Source: Echiichthys vipera (lineage: Eukaryota; Chordata; Actinopteri; Perciformes; Trachinidae). Taken from it: 64,000 bases of DNA. Shown here piece after piece: positions 26,701 to 34,903 of the stretch. The notes beneath the pieces were generated by a model that made no database searches, was not told the origin of the DNA, and was given only the letters and a program-made list of their open reading frames with translations. How positions within the stretch are numbered: the stretch's first letter is position 1; the number at the start of each line of letters is the position of its first letter. The stretch spans positions 12,628,412 through 12,692,411 of the forward strand of contig OY829656.1 of NCBI GenBank assembly GCA_963691815.1, in the 5' to 3' direction. Position numbers and translations under genes: made by a program.

Positions 26701-29298
26701 GAAACAATAGTTTAAAAAGTATGTTGCTTGTGTGCAGAGTACTAAGACATAATGATATAGGACATTATATACACAGGTTTTTCATAGTGTGGTGTGAATA
26801 ACAGCAGTTTTCCCTAATGCCACTTCCTCCAGAATGTGGTATAAACAGCAGGTATGTAACCTCTCCTTCTCCCTAGGACGTGGACAGGCAAGTGGCCAAA
26901 TGTCTTGGGGATCTGAACACAGATGAAGTCTGCCACTGGTTTACCAGTATTGGACTGCAGAAATGTCTCCCTTTCATCAGAGGTAAAACACATTTTTCTG
27001 ACATTCTCCTCTCCCAGCCCTGTGGTTGTATAACAAGGCTGACATTACCAATTAGATTTATCTTTACCACAGATCAAATCAAAACAGTTTTTTATAAACA
27101 TCAATAACAACAATAATTGAGAGGAAAATTAGATAAGGATAATGTAAGATTAAATCACAATTTAACTGTAATATGTAAGAGCTTCATGCAATAAAAAAAA
27201 CATGTCTTACTATCCTTCATATCTCATAAAGTTTATGCTTTGGGTTAAAGTATTTGTGTCATTAGAGTTTCCCTATATACTAAAAGAAAAACCCTCTGTT
27301 ACATTTAGGCCCTTCCTCATTGTCTAGTTCCATCATGATGAATATTTGATCATATCTATTGGCTTACATTTCTTTACTAATGCAGTAAAGTAGCTAATGG
27401 CTGAAAGGCTGTTAAACTTCATACATTTTTGTAAATGTTAACAGTTACATTTTAGTCATCATATATGTTCTACTTTCTCTATCATAAAGATGTCACTTGT
27501 ATATTACGACATTCCCAATTTCTACATTTTCCTTTTTAAAAAAGGAAATGCAAAGGTATGCAAAGACATGTCATTCGCCTTAAAACATAAATTGGCTGCG
27601 ATACATCTCTCAGATTTCTTGAGGTATGAAGGTGTATGACTTATCGTCTCACTTCCAGAAGTAAAACTGTGTGGTGCAGACCTTGCTTCAGTGGATGTGA
27701 ACACTCTGGACATCCTCCATATCGCCACAATGGAAGACAGGGAGCTGCTATTGTCGGCCATTTATAATGAGCTGCACCCTCCCAGCACCAACACTCAGAG
27801 ACTTGACTCTCTGCTTGGTACACTTTTATCATTACAACATGACAAATAAACACATACATGCACAGCTTGCAAATAAAGTATGTCAAGAAGATGATAACTG
27901 ACTTTTCTTGTGTCCTACAGAATCCTTAGGCAGTAATGATGTTGAGACATTCACTGCAACATTAGTGTCAATGAGCAAGTCTAAGTCCTCGCCTCATGTG
28001 AGCTGCCTGAGCATGAATCGACGTTCCCTCAAGCTCAGGTACAGCCTTTCATATACTATATATATACACTGAAAGTAAACAAACAAGCTTTAGTTTAATC
28101 TCTTTAATCTCGCCTTTTTCCACAATAGAAACAACAGCCAAAACGACACAGCACAGAAGAATTCTCAACTGATAGAGATCACTATAAATGGTGAATAATT
28201 GAATTGTTGAAAAGTTTATATATGTGAGAATAAATCAAGTCTATTACTCCTGATTGTTGTGCCATGTTGTGTTGCAGCATCAGAGCGGATAGTTCATCTC
28301 AGAACCCCAAAGGAAACAACAGTGGGCAAAATCATGGATTCTTGCATCAAAATGTTGGGGATGACAGAAGAGAAGAGCGTCTTCCTACTGAAAGAAAAGC
28401 AAGGTGCACAGCACACCCTGTAGCCTTTATCTAACAAAAAAACATCAGACATATTCATGTACTGTATGTGTGCTTTGGTTTTAAGGTTCATCAGAAGAGC
28501 TTCCAGCTGATCAGCAGATTGGGAGTCTACTGACATTGACATCAGATAACAGACAATTGGAGCTGCACTTGTGTAAAACGGTAACATTGACCGCTTATAT
28601 GTAAGGTACCAGGCTTTCCCTGACATATAACATTGAGCAAGATACCTCTCTGTATACTTTTACCTCATAGGACAAGTCATCAGGTACTGTTTCACAAAAC
28701 AATCCAGAAGATAACAGCTCTAATAAGAACAGCAACGTCAACAAAAATGTGCAGGTGAACCAGCCAAGTAAAGAAGAGAGGATACGGGAGCTGAACCAAC
28801 AAGTGGACTCATTACAAAATGTCATCCTTCAGGTCAGTCTCTCTCTCCAACTACATCTATGAAAATATAACAGAAAGACTCTCATCTAATGGGTGCCCTA
28901 ACTGAAATCTGTGAATTTATAAGTAGTGGAAAAAAAAGAAAATGTTGTTTTTATTTTCTTACTCAAAGGTCCAGGAGCTCCATCACGGTCTGGTAGCATT
29001 TTGCTCAGAGATAAAGAACATGGATGGAGACGTGGATGTAGACAGGCTCGGCTCTGCTGAGCTAATGCAGAGGCTGGAGATGGTTAAAAGCCGACTAAAC
29101 GACAAGAAGGAGAGCCTTCAGACCCTCAGAGACAACATTAATAACTCCACTGCTCACAAGAAGAAGTAGGTTGCCTGGGTGCCTGGGTTAGCAACTTGTT
29201 CAACAATGTACTGTATACTGTACAACTTCTTTTCCAACGTAAAAAAGCATTTAGATTACAGATTTCAAAATGCCCATTGATCTCTCTCTCTCTCCTAA

Positions 29299-29383
<85 letters not shown>

Positions 29384-32300
29384 GGGAGTGTGAGCAACTG
29401 TCCATCTAATGTCTTGTTCTTTGTGTTACTTGACCAGAGTGTTTGACTACCATCCACCAAATATACTATATTGAGGTTACTTCAAACCAAAAATAAACCC
29501 TGCAATAGAAACACTTAATCAATATACAAATGAAAAGCTAATAGTAGCTGATAATCTTTTGAGACTTTTAGGGAACATGGTTTTTGTTTCATAAAATAAA
29601 ACAATAGAAATATTGAGTAGTTCTACTTGCAGATCTCCACAATGTCCTGCAGGACTTATATTGCAGAGATACTCCACTCGGACATAAAAGTAAAATATGC
29701 CAAAGCACTGCTACTCCAAGGAAAATAAACCATCTGCTAGGTTTATTTAACTCTGGTGAAATTCACATAAAACCTTAACTACTTTTTGAACCACATAATT
29801 CATAAACCATGAATGTACAGTATGTATATCCGTGACCTTTTCTGAAATGTGGTCTCTTGCCCTGCAGACAGTTGGACGTTCGTCTCTTGGAGAAGATGAA
29901 ACTAAACTGCCAAGTGTTTAAGGAGGAAATTTCCATGGTACATCTCAACCGGCAGGTGGCTCACCTCCAAAATGCTTTGAGAGAAAGTCTTGTTAAGGTA
30001 CTTCTGATCAAAGATTGGGGACACCTTTAACGGATTATTTGCACTACTGCAGAAGCTAAGCAACAAGTTGAAGGTCTGAATTTCAGTCTGTGGAGTTTAA
30101 TCGATAGCATGTGAAACACAGTCACACCAGTATGTGGGAAAGTTGTACGGTCTGAGTCAGACTATTTCAGACTAGTTTTGATGGCTAAAAATAAACACTG
30201 AGAAACTGAGATTTGCACCAAATGACAGTAGAGAGAAACAGGTGTAATCTGAGATACTAAAATCCAACACAGTCAAATTTGCCATTGTTGGGCAGTGACC
30301 AATGCTGTTTTCCTTGTCTGTTAAACTATATCAGCACAACTTTTGCAATAAAAAAATAAAGCGATAACTGGCCCTTTCCACACTAATGAAAGCCACATTG
30401 TGATAATCAGACCTAGAGGACAAATGAATCCACAAAACATGTGAATTTCATATATTTGTCCATTTTATTGTCCAACAGTAGAATTATCACACACTAGGAA
30501 AGGTGGTAACAGCTTCCTGATGTGGTAGGTCATTACTTGACACTATTATATCCATCAACTTTGATCTTTTCTTCACTGTTCTCCCAGGTGACAACACAAT
30601 GCTCCATTCAGTCTACTCTGTTTCATTAAGCTGTGCAGTTAGTCCCGTTGTGAAAGTGGGTATACAAGGCTGAGTGAAGTCCTTTGGATGAACATGCACT
30701 TCTACTGAGAAAATGATGTTTAGCGCTGACATCCGAGAGCCTGTGACCATACCAACAATGGAATGTGTGTGACAAAAGCCACTGGGAGAGTGCAATGGAG
30801 AAATGGGCCAGCATGTGTAAAACTATCTCCATCTATCCCCGGAGGAGCCTCCTTCTTTTTTAATGTGGCTCTTTTATCCCGTTGGAGAAGCCCTAACGAG
30901 GTGCCATGAAAGGACACACGCGGCTTCAGCTTTGAAAGGTGCCCTGTGTCACGTTGCCGCCCCGGGGCCACGCTTTTTTAGGTGCTGAGTTTGTGGGAAA
31001 AGCAGCAGCGCTAATGTTTATCATATGACCTAATCAGAGTTAACACACAGGTCAGAGCTGAGGAGCAGCCTGGGAACTGATGGAGCTGCTGCTCTAATAA
31101 GGAGCAGACCGCCCCGTGTTTGGTCTTGTTGGCTGCCCCGCATTTCAGACAATAAGGAAATATTTCATCATCTGCAGTCTAATCTCCAGGATCTATTGCA
31201 ACTGGAGAGCATCAATAAAGCAGCCGAGAGGGAAGGAGAAAGAGAAACAGAGGGAGAGAGGGAGGGGAGGATGGGGAAGGACAACAAATGGCGGAAATTA
31301 TTTTAAATAAGCGGTTTAGCTTGGACAACTCTAAAACTTCAGACAGACTATTTAAGAGGGGAAATTGAAAGAATTACTGTTTTGCCCACTCTTAAGTCTC
31401 AAATGTCCACTGAGGATGGATTGAGTTCTGAGAAAAATCTGCCACCTCATGCCCCTGAGTGTAAGAAATGGATAGTGTGCCTCCAGGTTTTTATACAAAC
31501 AGTCATGATACCAGTTCTGGTTGATCAATGTGGTCAAATTGTCTCCCATTACTCTGTCCTCGATTTTCTTCACCAAGGTTGATCATGTTAAAGATCTCTG
31601 CTGTTGGAGCAGCCAAAGCATCAGCATTCAGAATGACAGCATTGAATTTAGAACTACCAACACCCATCATTATGAATGAAATGCAATCTCTTCCACTTAG
31701 CATCTCTGTTGTCTGAGCTGTCAGAGGATCGTTTCTCACCCAGGGTGAAACAAAGTCATTTCACAGATCATGTTGTCACTTCCAGTGATAGAGGCAAATG
31801 AAATTCACTTTTTTCTCATTATAGAACAATGAGCAGTTCTGTCTTGCTTGAGTAACCGTTTTGATCTTGTCTAGCCCTGTTTAATTGCCTACCATCACTG
31901 TACTGGTTGTGTATATATGTTCCTTGTGTCTGGCCCAGCTAGGTCAGGATTTGATCAAATCTTGTAGATAAACAAGAAGAATATGAAGAGAAAACTCCTT
32001 GGCCTCTTGGCATGTGTCCAACATTGAGGCAAACTAAAAAGGGAAAATGATGCGCATAAGAGTGTTCTTCTCATGGGGCTTCGGCTGCGTTTCCGTAGAT
32101 ATATCCTGTCTGGCCCACTTGTCTGAGGAGAGAGAAGCCTTAGCTTTGACCCCTGACCCTAGCAAGGCGGCATCTATTGCTGCAAGGCATTCACATGCCG
32201 TTCAAGGGGAGGGGGGGAGTATGCCAAGAGGCTGGATAAGGGAACATTGGAATTCAGTGGTCAGACTCACAAGTTATTTCTGATCCCTGCAAGCTACTTG

Positions 32301-33231
32301 CGGTGTGATCTCTTCCACAGCTAATCACTACATCTTGGTGGTCTTCTGGCTTTGACGCAGCCTTAGTCTTATCGCTTGGGGACCTCAGTGTAGTGGTAGC
32401 TGTACTTTTTTGCCAAGAAATAATGTTGGAATTTTATCTCAAGGAAATGATCATTTTTTAATGTTTTAGAGACATACCTTTGAAAGTTATTACCAGTCAT
32501 TAACAGCAACTTAAAGAGACAGTTTTGAAAACACATTTTTTAATTTTCTTGCTGAGTGTTACATAAAAGGGGCTGGAAACAGGGAGTCAGTCGAGTCTGT
32601 CGAAAGAAAAAACATCTGCCCTCCAGCACCGCTAAAGCTCACTAATAAACATGTTACAATTCTGTTTGTATAATTCATACAAAAAGGAACTACACAACTT
32701 GTTTTAAAGGGGTTTATGTTGTTTATGTTGTTACAGTGTGGTTGGCAAACTCATAGCAATGACAAGTCTCTGGGAAATTACTGTGCCCAGCCAAGAAATT
32801 ATCCAGGACATAACTCCTCGTAAAACGACTTGTTGTTTTTTACAATCCGTTTTGAATAAACAACTTAAAACATGTTTTTTAGTGAGTTTTGCAGGTGTTG
32901 ATAGCCTTTGGACAGAGCCAGGCTTGCTCTTTCTCCCTGTTTCCAGTCTTTATCCTAAGATAAATTAACCTGATATTATAGATATTATAGGCATTCATTT
33001 TACCATCTAAATCTCAGCAAGAAAATTAATAGATGTATTTCCCAAAATTCTGAGGTATTTACTTCAATTTAATACACTGTAAGTTAGATATTTTAACTTT
33101 GCATAGGGCTAGAGTACATGACTGAATTCGAAAAATGAAATAATTAAATTTACATCAATCCACCACGAATCTGCTATGGCTTAAAATCTGAAACATTTGC
33201 ATTCAAGTAATCTATGCCCATGCCTTTGTAA

Positions 33232-33274
<43 letters not shown>

Positions 33275-34247
33275 CTTGCTGTTTCTACATTCAGGAGAAA
33301 GCTCAGAAAAAGAGTTTGGCTATTAGTAGCCTGAGCCAGCTGGTGTCACCGCAGTCTCCTGCCATGCTACTGGTCGTACAGGAGAACCCCAACCGTGATG
33401 GACAATATGGCTTTACGTGTCGCTACGGAGAAAACAGTGGACTCGTGGTGGTCAAGGTGGACAACTCTCACCTCTGTGTGGATGACAGGTAACACACAAA
33501 CAAAGTGAGTGGCTTTCAGTATGTCACTCATCCCACTCATTTCTTTCATTGCTCTATTTTTCTATGCTTGGTAAGCTATGGAAACCCAACACTGTAACAT
33601 AATAGCAAGATGCAGAAGAAAGTGAAAAGGAGCTGATAAAATAACTTCATATATTCAAGCAATTACAAGTACATTCTTAGAAACGCAGCACTCCACATAC
33701 ACACACAAAGTGCAGTTGAAATCTTTTTTCGAGCCTACCCCGCCAAAAACAAGTTTGCATGACAGCGCAGAGACAGAACAACAGAAGCTGAAAAGACTCT
33801 TTGAGCTTTACTGTGTGTGATCACTTATCATAGCATCTGTGCCAGAGCTCTTTACACAGATTTAAATCTGAAATTTGAAATTTATCCAGGTGCTATAAAT
33901 TTAAACCAATGAAGGGAGTGTTTTAATGAGCTCGGCATTAAGGCAGTGCTTTTCATATTTCACACTGTGAATTGCAAATTCTTTGATATTTTCGGTTGCT
34001 TGTCAAAGCGTTACAGAGGCCCTGCCTGTACCTGTAGAGAGAATCCTGCCAAATAAACATCTGATATTTTGAAGGAATTTCCCCGTTAGCTTTTCTGTAT
34101 ATTATTTATTCAGTTTATTATTTATGTATGTATCAAAGAAACTTTTCTTCTTTTCTTTTTCTAACTTGGAATGAAGTGATGTTCGAAAATCATTAACATC
34201 ATTTACATTAATTGTTTCACCATTGTTTGTGCGACATGTTGTATTGT

Positions 34248-34302
<55 letters not shown>

Positions 34303-34571
34303 GTGTGTGTGTGTAATTGGCCTGTAGACTGGTGGAGGTGAACGGTGTAGCGGTGGTCGACTCTACACAAGAGGAGCTGACTAACATCCTGCTGCAGGGA
34401 CCCACCGCTAAAATTGTTGTGCTTCGCCAGCCCCTTTCCACCCCAACCTCCCAGCAGCAGCCTCTGGTCCTTCAGCGCATCCTCAACCCTGAACCCATGC
34501 AAACAATCTGCCCAGAAAAGGATATGGTCACCATGGAAACCCCTCCACGACGGAAGGTGATGGCCATCTGA
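21419..34571 (+). CDS. SAM - ubiquitin-like - coiled-coil - PDZ scaffold protein, 15 coding exons, 906 aa (unrecognised gene)
   Basis: Fifteen exons join without a phase break into 906 codons plus TGA. Predicted layout: residues 1-284 low complexity, with basic PKKRK (15-19), an SV40-like NLS PKKKRLKP (110-117) and an acidic run (about 136-145); SAM domain about 385-451, with the typical DEVCHWF start and hydrophobic helix 5; ubiquitin-like/RA-like beta-grasp segment about 517-597; coiled coils about 632-775; PDZ domain about 784-861, with a QYGF carboxylate-binding loop and the VEVNGV strand. The C-terminus (V-M-A-I) fits a class II PDZ ligand pattern. SAM and PDZ domains mediate protein-protein assembly, so I infer a scaffold or adaptor; partners and site of action are unknown. 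The start has a good context (G at -3 and +4). I do not recognise the family. The domain order differs from CNKSR (SAM-CRIC-PDZ-PH), Shank (PDZ before SAM) and neurabin (PDZ-coiled coil-SAM). The exon structure is well supported; the name is open. Confidence 0.85.
22385..22440. repeat. Decayed interspersed repeat in intron 1
   Basis: TTTAGCCTAGCTTAGCA, then ACACTGAAAGCAGCTGGC resembles the middle of the element described at 32555-32970. Short and diverged. Confidence 0.3.
23017..23038. repeat. (GAAA)n microsatellite
   Basis: About five GAAA units in intron 1 of the SAM/PDZ gene. Confidence 0.9.
23698..23728. repeat. (GT)n microsatellite
   Basis: About 15 GT units in intron 1 of the SAM/PDZ gene. 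Confidence 0.95.
24859..24871. promoter_or_regulatory. Perfect RFX X-box match in intron 1
   Basis: GTTGCCAAGCAAC fits GTNRCC-N(0-3)-RGYAAC exactly, inside the longer palindrome GGTTGCCAAGCAACC. It lies 217 bp upstream of exon 2. A site match alone does not prove binding. Confidence 0.4.
25089..25189 (+). CDS. Exon 2 of SAM/PDZ gene
   Basis: Residues 285-318. Acceptor after a pyrimidine-rich stretch ending ATGCAG; donor AGG|GTATGC. Enters in phase 1 (2 leading bases) and leaves in phase 0, exactly bridging exon 1 and exon 3. The peptide (NDVCIRDVSCSDML...) matches no domain I know; the support is phase and splice sites only. Confidence 0.7.
25457..25580 (+). CDS. Exon 3 of SAM/PDZ gene
   Basis: Residues 319-359, ending EEEGLPRRRITV. 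Acceptor TGACAG, donor GTTG|GTGAGT. There is an alternative acceptor at 25480 (CTCCTGCAG), but it would need a different upstream phase. Starts in phase 0, ends with one base carried over. Confidence 0.72.
25704..25753 (+). CDS. Exon 4 of SAM/PDZ gene (50 nt)
   Basis: Residues 360-376 (ASYMPQSKDQNGNFPEK). Clear acceptor TTTCCTGCAG and donor AAG|GTACTG. Too short to show as an ORF; the phase matches both neighbours. Confidence 0.75.
25754..26876 (+). other. Intron 4 of SAM/PDZ gene
   Basis: 1.1 kb, AT-rich. I see no repeat or exon in it. Confidence 0.75.
26877..26982 (+). CDS. Exon 5 of SAM/PDZ gene: first half of SAM domain
   Basis: Residues 377-411. Acceptor TTCTCCCTAG, donor AGAG|GTAAAA. 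Contains the SAM helix 1-2 signature (DEVCHWFTSIGL), with the conserved Trp and Gly-Leu. Confidence 0.88.
26983..27658 (+). other. Intron 5 of SAM/PDZ gene
   Basis: 676 bp, splits the SAM domain. AT-rich, nothing else seen. Confidence 0.8.
27659..27817 (+). CDS. Exon 6 of SAM/PDZ gene: second half of SAM domain
   Basis: Residues 412-464. Acceptor CACTTCCAG, donor CTTG|GTACAC. Carries the GADL / LDILHI core and the RELLLSAIYNEL helix that closes a SAM fold. Confidence 0.88.
27921..28038 (+). CDS. Exon 7 of SAM/PDZ gene: serine-rich linker
   Basis: Residues 465-503 plus two bases of codon 504. Acceptor TGTCCTACAG, donor CTCAG|GTACAG. Ser-rich linker (SMSKSKSSP) after the SAM domain, with basic RRSLKLR at its end. 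Confidence 0.82.
28129..28190 (+). CDS. Exon 8 of SAM/PDZ gene (62 nt)
   Basis: Residues 504-524 (last base in the next codon). Ends with QLIEITIN, which reads as the first beta strand of the ubiquitin-like/RA-like segment. Acceptor CACAATAG, donor AATG|GTGAAT. Confidence 0.8.
28278..28403 (+). CDS. Exon 9 of SAM/PDZ gene: ubiquitin-like/RA-like segment
   Basis: Residues 525-566. The pattern is beta strand, TTVGKIMDSCIKMLGM helix, then strand SVFLLKEKQ, as in beta-grasp Ras-association or ubiquitin-like domains. No Ras-binding residue set can be asserted by eye. Acceptor TGTTGCAG, donor CAAG|GTGCAC. Confidence 0.82.
28486..28580 (+). CDS. Exon 10 of SAM/PDZ gene: end of beta-grasp segment
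   Basis: Residues 567-598. GSLLTL...RQLELHLCKT looks like the final strand of the ubiquitin-like fold. Acceptor GGTTTTAAG, donor ACG|GTAACA, leaving phase 0. Confidence 0.8.
28671..28832 (+). CDS. Exon 11 of SAM/PDZ gene: Asn/Ser-rich linker and coiled-coil start
   Basis: Residues 599-652, exactly 54 codons, phase 0 on both sides. An Asn/Ser-rich linker is followed by EERIRELNQQVDSLQ, a heptad-like coiled coil. Acceptor TACCTCATAG, donor CAG|GTCAGT. Confidence 0.83.
28969..29165 (+). CDS. Exon 12 of SAM/PDZ gene: coiled coil
   Basis: Residues 653-717 plus two bases. Heptad-rich (LMQRLEMVKSRLNDKKESLQ). The frame would meet TAG right at the exon end, but that TAG is inside the donor AA|GTAGGT, so intron retention would truncate the protein before the PDZ domain. 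Confidence 0.84.
29166..29867 (+). other. Intron 12 of SAM/PDZ gene
   Basis: 702 bp, contains the (CT)n tract at 29302-29381; otherwise nothing recognised. Confidence 0.8.
29302..29381. repeat. (CT)40 microsatellite
   Basis: 80 bp uninterrupted CT in intron 12, preceded by a shorter CT run. In the transcript this is a long polypyrimidine tract, 130 nt after the donor of exon 12 and far from the next acceptor. Confidence 0.98.
29868..29997 (+). CDS. Exon 13 of SAM/PDZ gene: coiled coil
   Basis: Residues 718-761, continuing the coiled coil (LLEKMKLNCQVFKEEISMVHL). Acceptor TTGCCCTGCAG, donor AAG|GTACTT, leaving phase 0. Followed by the longest intron of the gene (3.3 kb). Confidence 0.84.
32555..32970. 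mobile_element. Inverted-repeat interspersed element in intron 13
   Basis: The arms are inverted copies: CTGGAAACAGGGAG at the left pairs with CTCCCTGTTTCCAG at the right, and CTCACTAATAAACATGTT pairs with AACATGTTTTTTAGTGAG. The centre (AAGAAATTATCCAGGACATA) and the arms match a common fish palindromic repeat from memory. No coding capacity. Confidence 0.55.
33233..33273. repeat. (TG)20 tract 21 nt before exon 14
   Basis: Uninterrupted TG on the sense strand, hence UG repeats in the pre-mRNA, ending 21 nt before the exon that starts the PDZ domain. Confidence 0.97.
33295..33488 (+). CDS. Exon 14 of SAM/PDZ gene: first half of PDZ domain
   Basis: Residues 762-825 plus two bases of codon 826. 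Contains the start of the PDZ fold: strand MLLVVQEN, loop DGQYGFTCRYG and strand GLVVVKVD. Acceptor CTACATTCAG lies 21 nt after a (TG)n tract. Donor CAG|GTAACA. Confidence 0.88.
33489..34327 (+). other. Intron 14 of SAM/PDZ gene
   Basis: 839 bp, splits the PDZ domain. AT-rich, with the (GT)n tract at its 3' end. Confidence 0.82.
34251..34314. repeat. (GT)32 tract 13 nt before exon 15
   Basis: 64 bp of sense-strand GT with one GC interruption, ending 13 nt before the last exon. It takes the place of a normal polypyrimidine tract. Confidence 0.97.
34328..34571 (+). CDS. Exon 15 (last) of SAM/PDZ gene: second half of PDZ domain and C-terminus
   Basis: Residues 826-906 and the TGA stop. RLVEVNGVAVVDSTQEEL is the canonical PDZ strand and second helix, closed by strand AKIVVLRQP. 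A Gln/Pro-rich tail follows, ending RRKVMAI. The acceptor GGCCTGTAG comes only 13 nt after a (GT)n tract and has almost no polypyrimidine tract of its own. Confidence 0.88.
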
Positions 34572-34897
34572 TGATAAGAGACTGAGAGAAACAGTGGTGA
34601 TGAGGATGGAACAAAGTGTTTTTCAATGTCTTCTGTAGAATGCTGTGTCATCTTTTGTTACTTATTTACCTCCATATGTGAACATGTTTATTGCTTTAAA
34701 ATGTTCTTTATAGATGTTGCCAAAAGCCCTTTAGTTAGGAATGTAAAATAGTAACATGGCTGTATTTGTGTTTTTATGTGACTTTCATTCTACTTCAAAG
34801 CCGCACCACATGTCCATAGCGTTGTTCTTGGTAGATAGTAATGTATAATCCATATTGCTGCAATGTATACACAGATCAATGCCTATGAAAAACATAT

Positions 34898-34903
34898 TAT
34901 AAA
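34898..34903 (+). terminator. Possible variant polyadenylation signal (TATAAA) of SAM/PDZ gene
   Basis: TATAAA, a known minor variant of AATAAA, lies about 330 nt after the stop codon. I see no canonical AATAAA between the stop and this point. Weak call. Confidence 0.25.

Larger units (their letters stand above)
29998..33294 (+). other. Intron 13 of SAM/PDZ gene (3.3 kb)
   Basis: The longest intron. Contains a purine-rich stretch (31220-31290), an inverted-repeat mobile element (32555-32970) and a (TG)n tract just before exon 14. No exon-like frame accepted. Confidence 0.78.
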
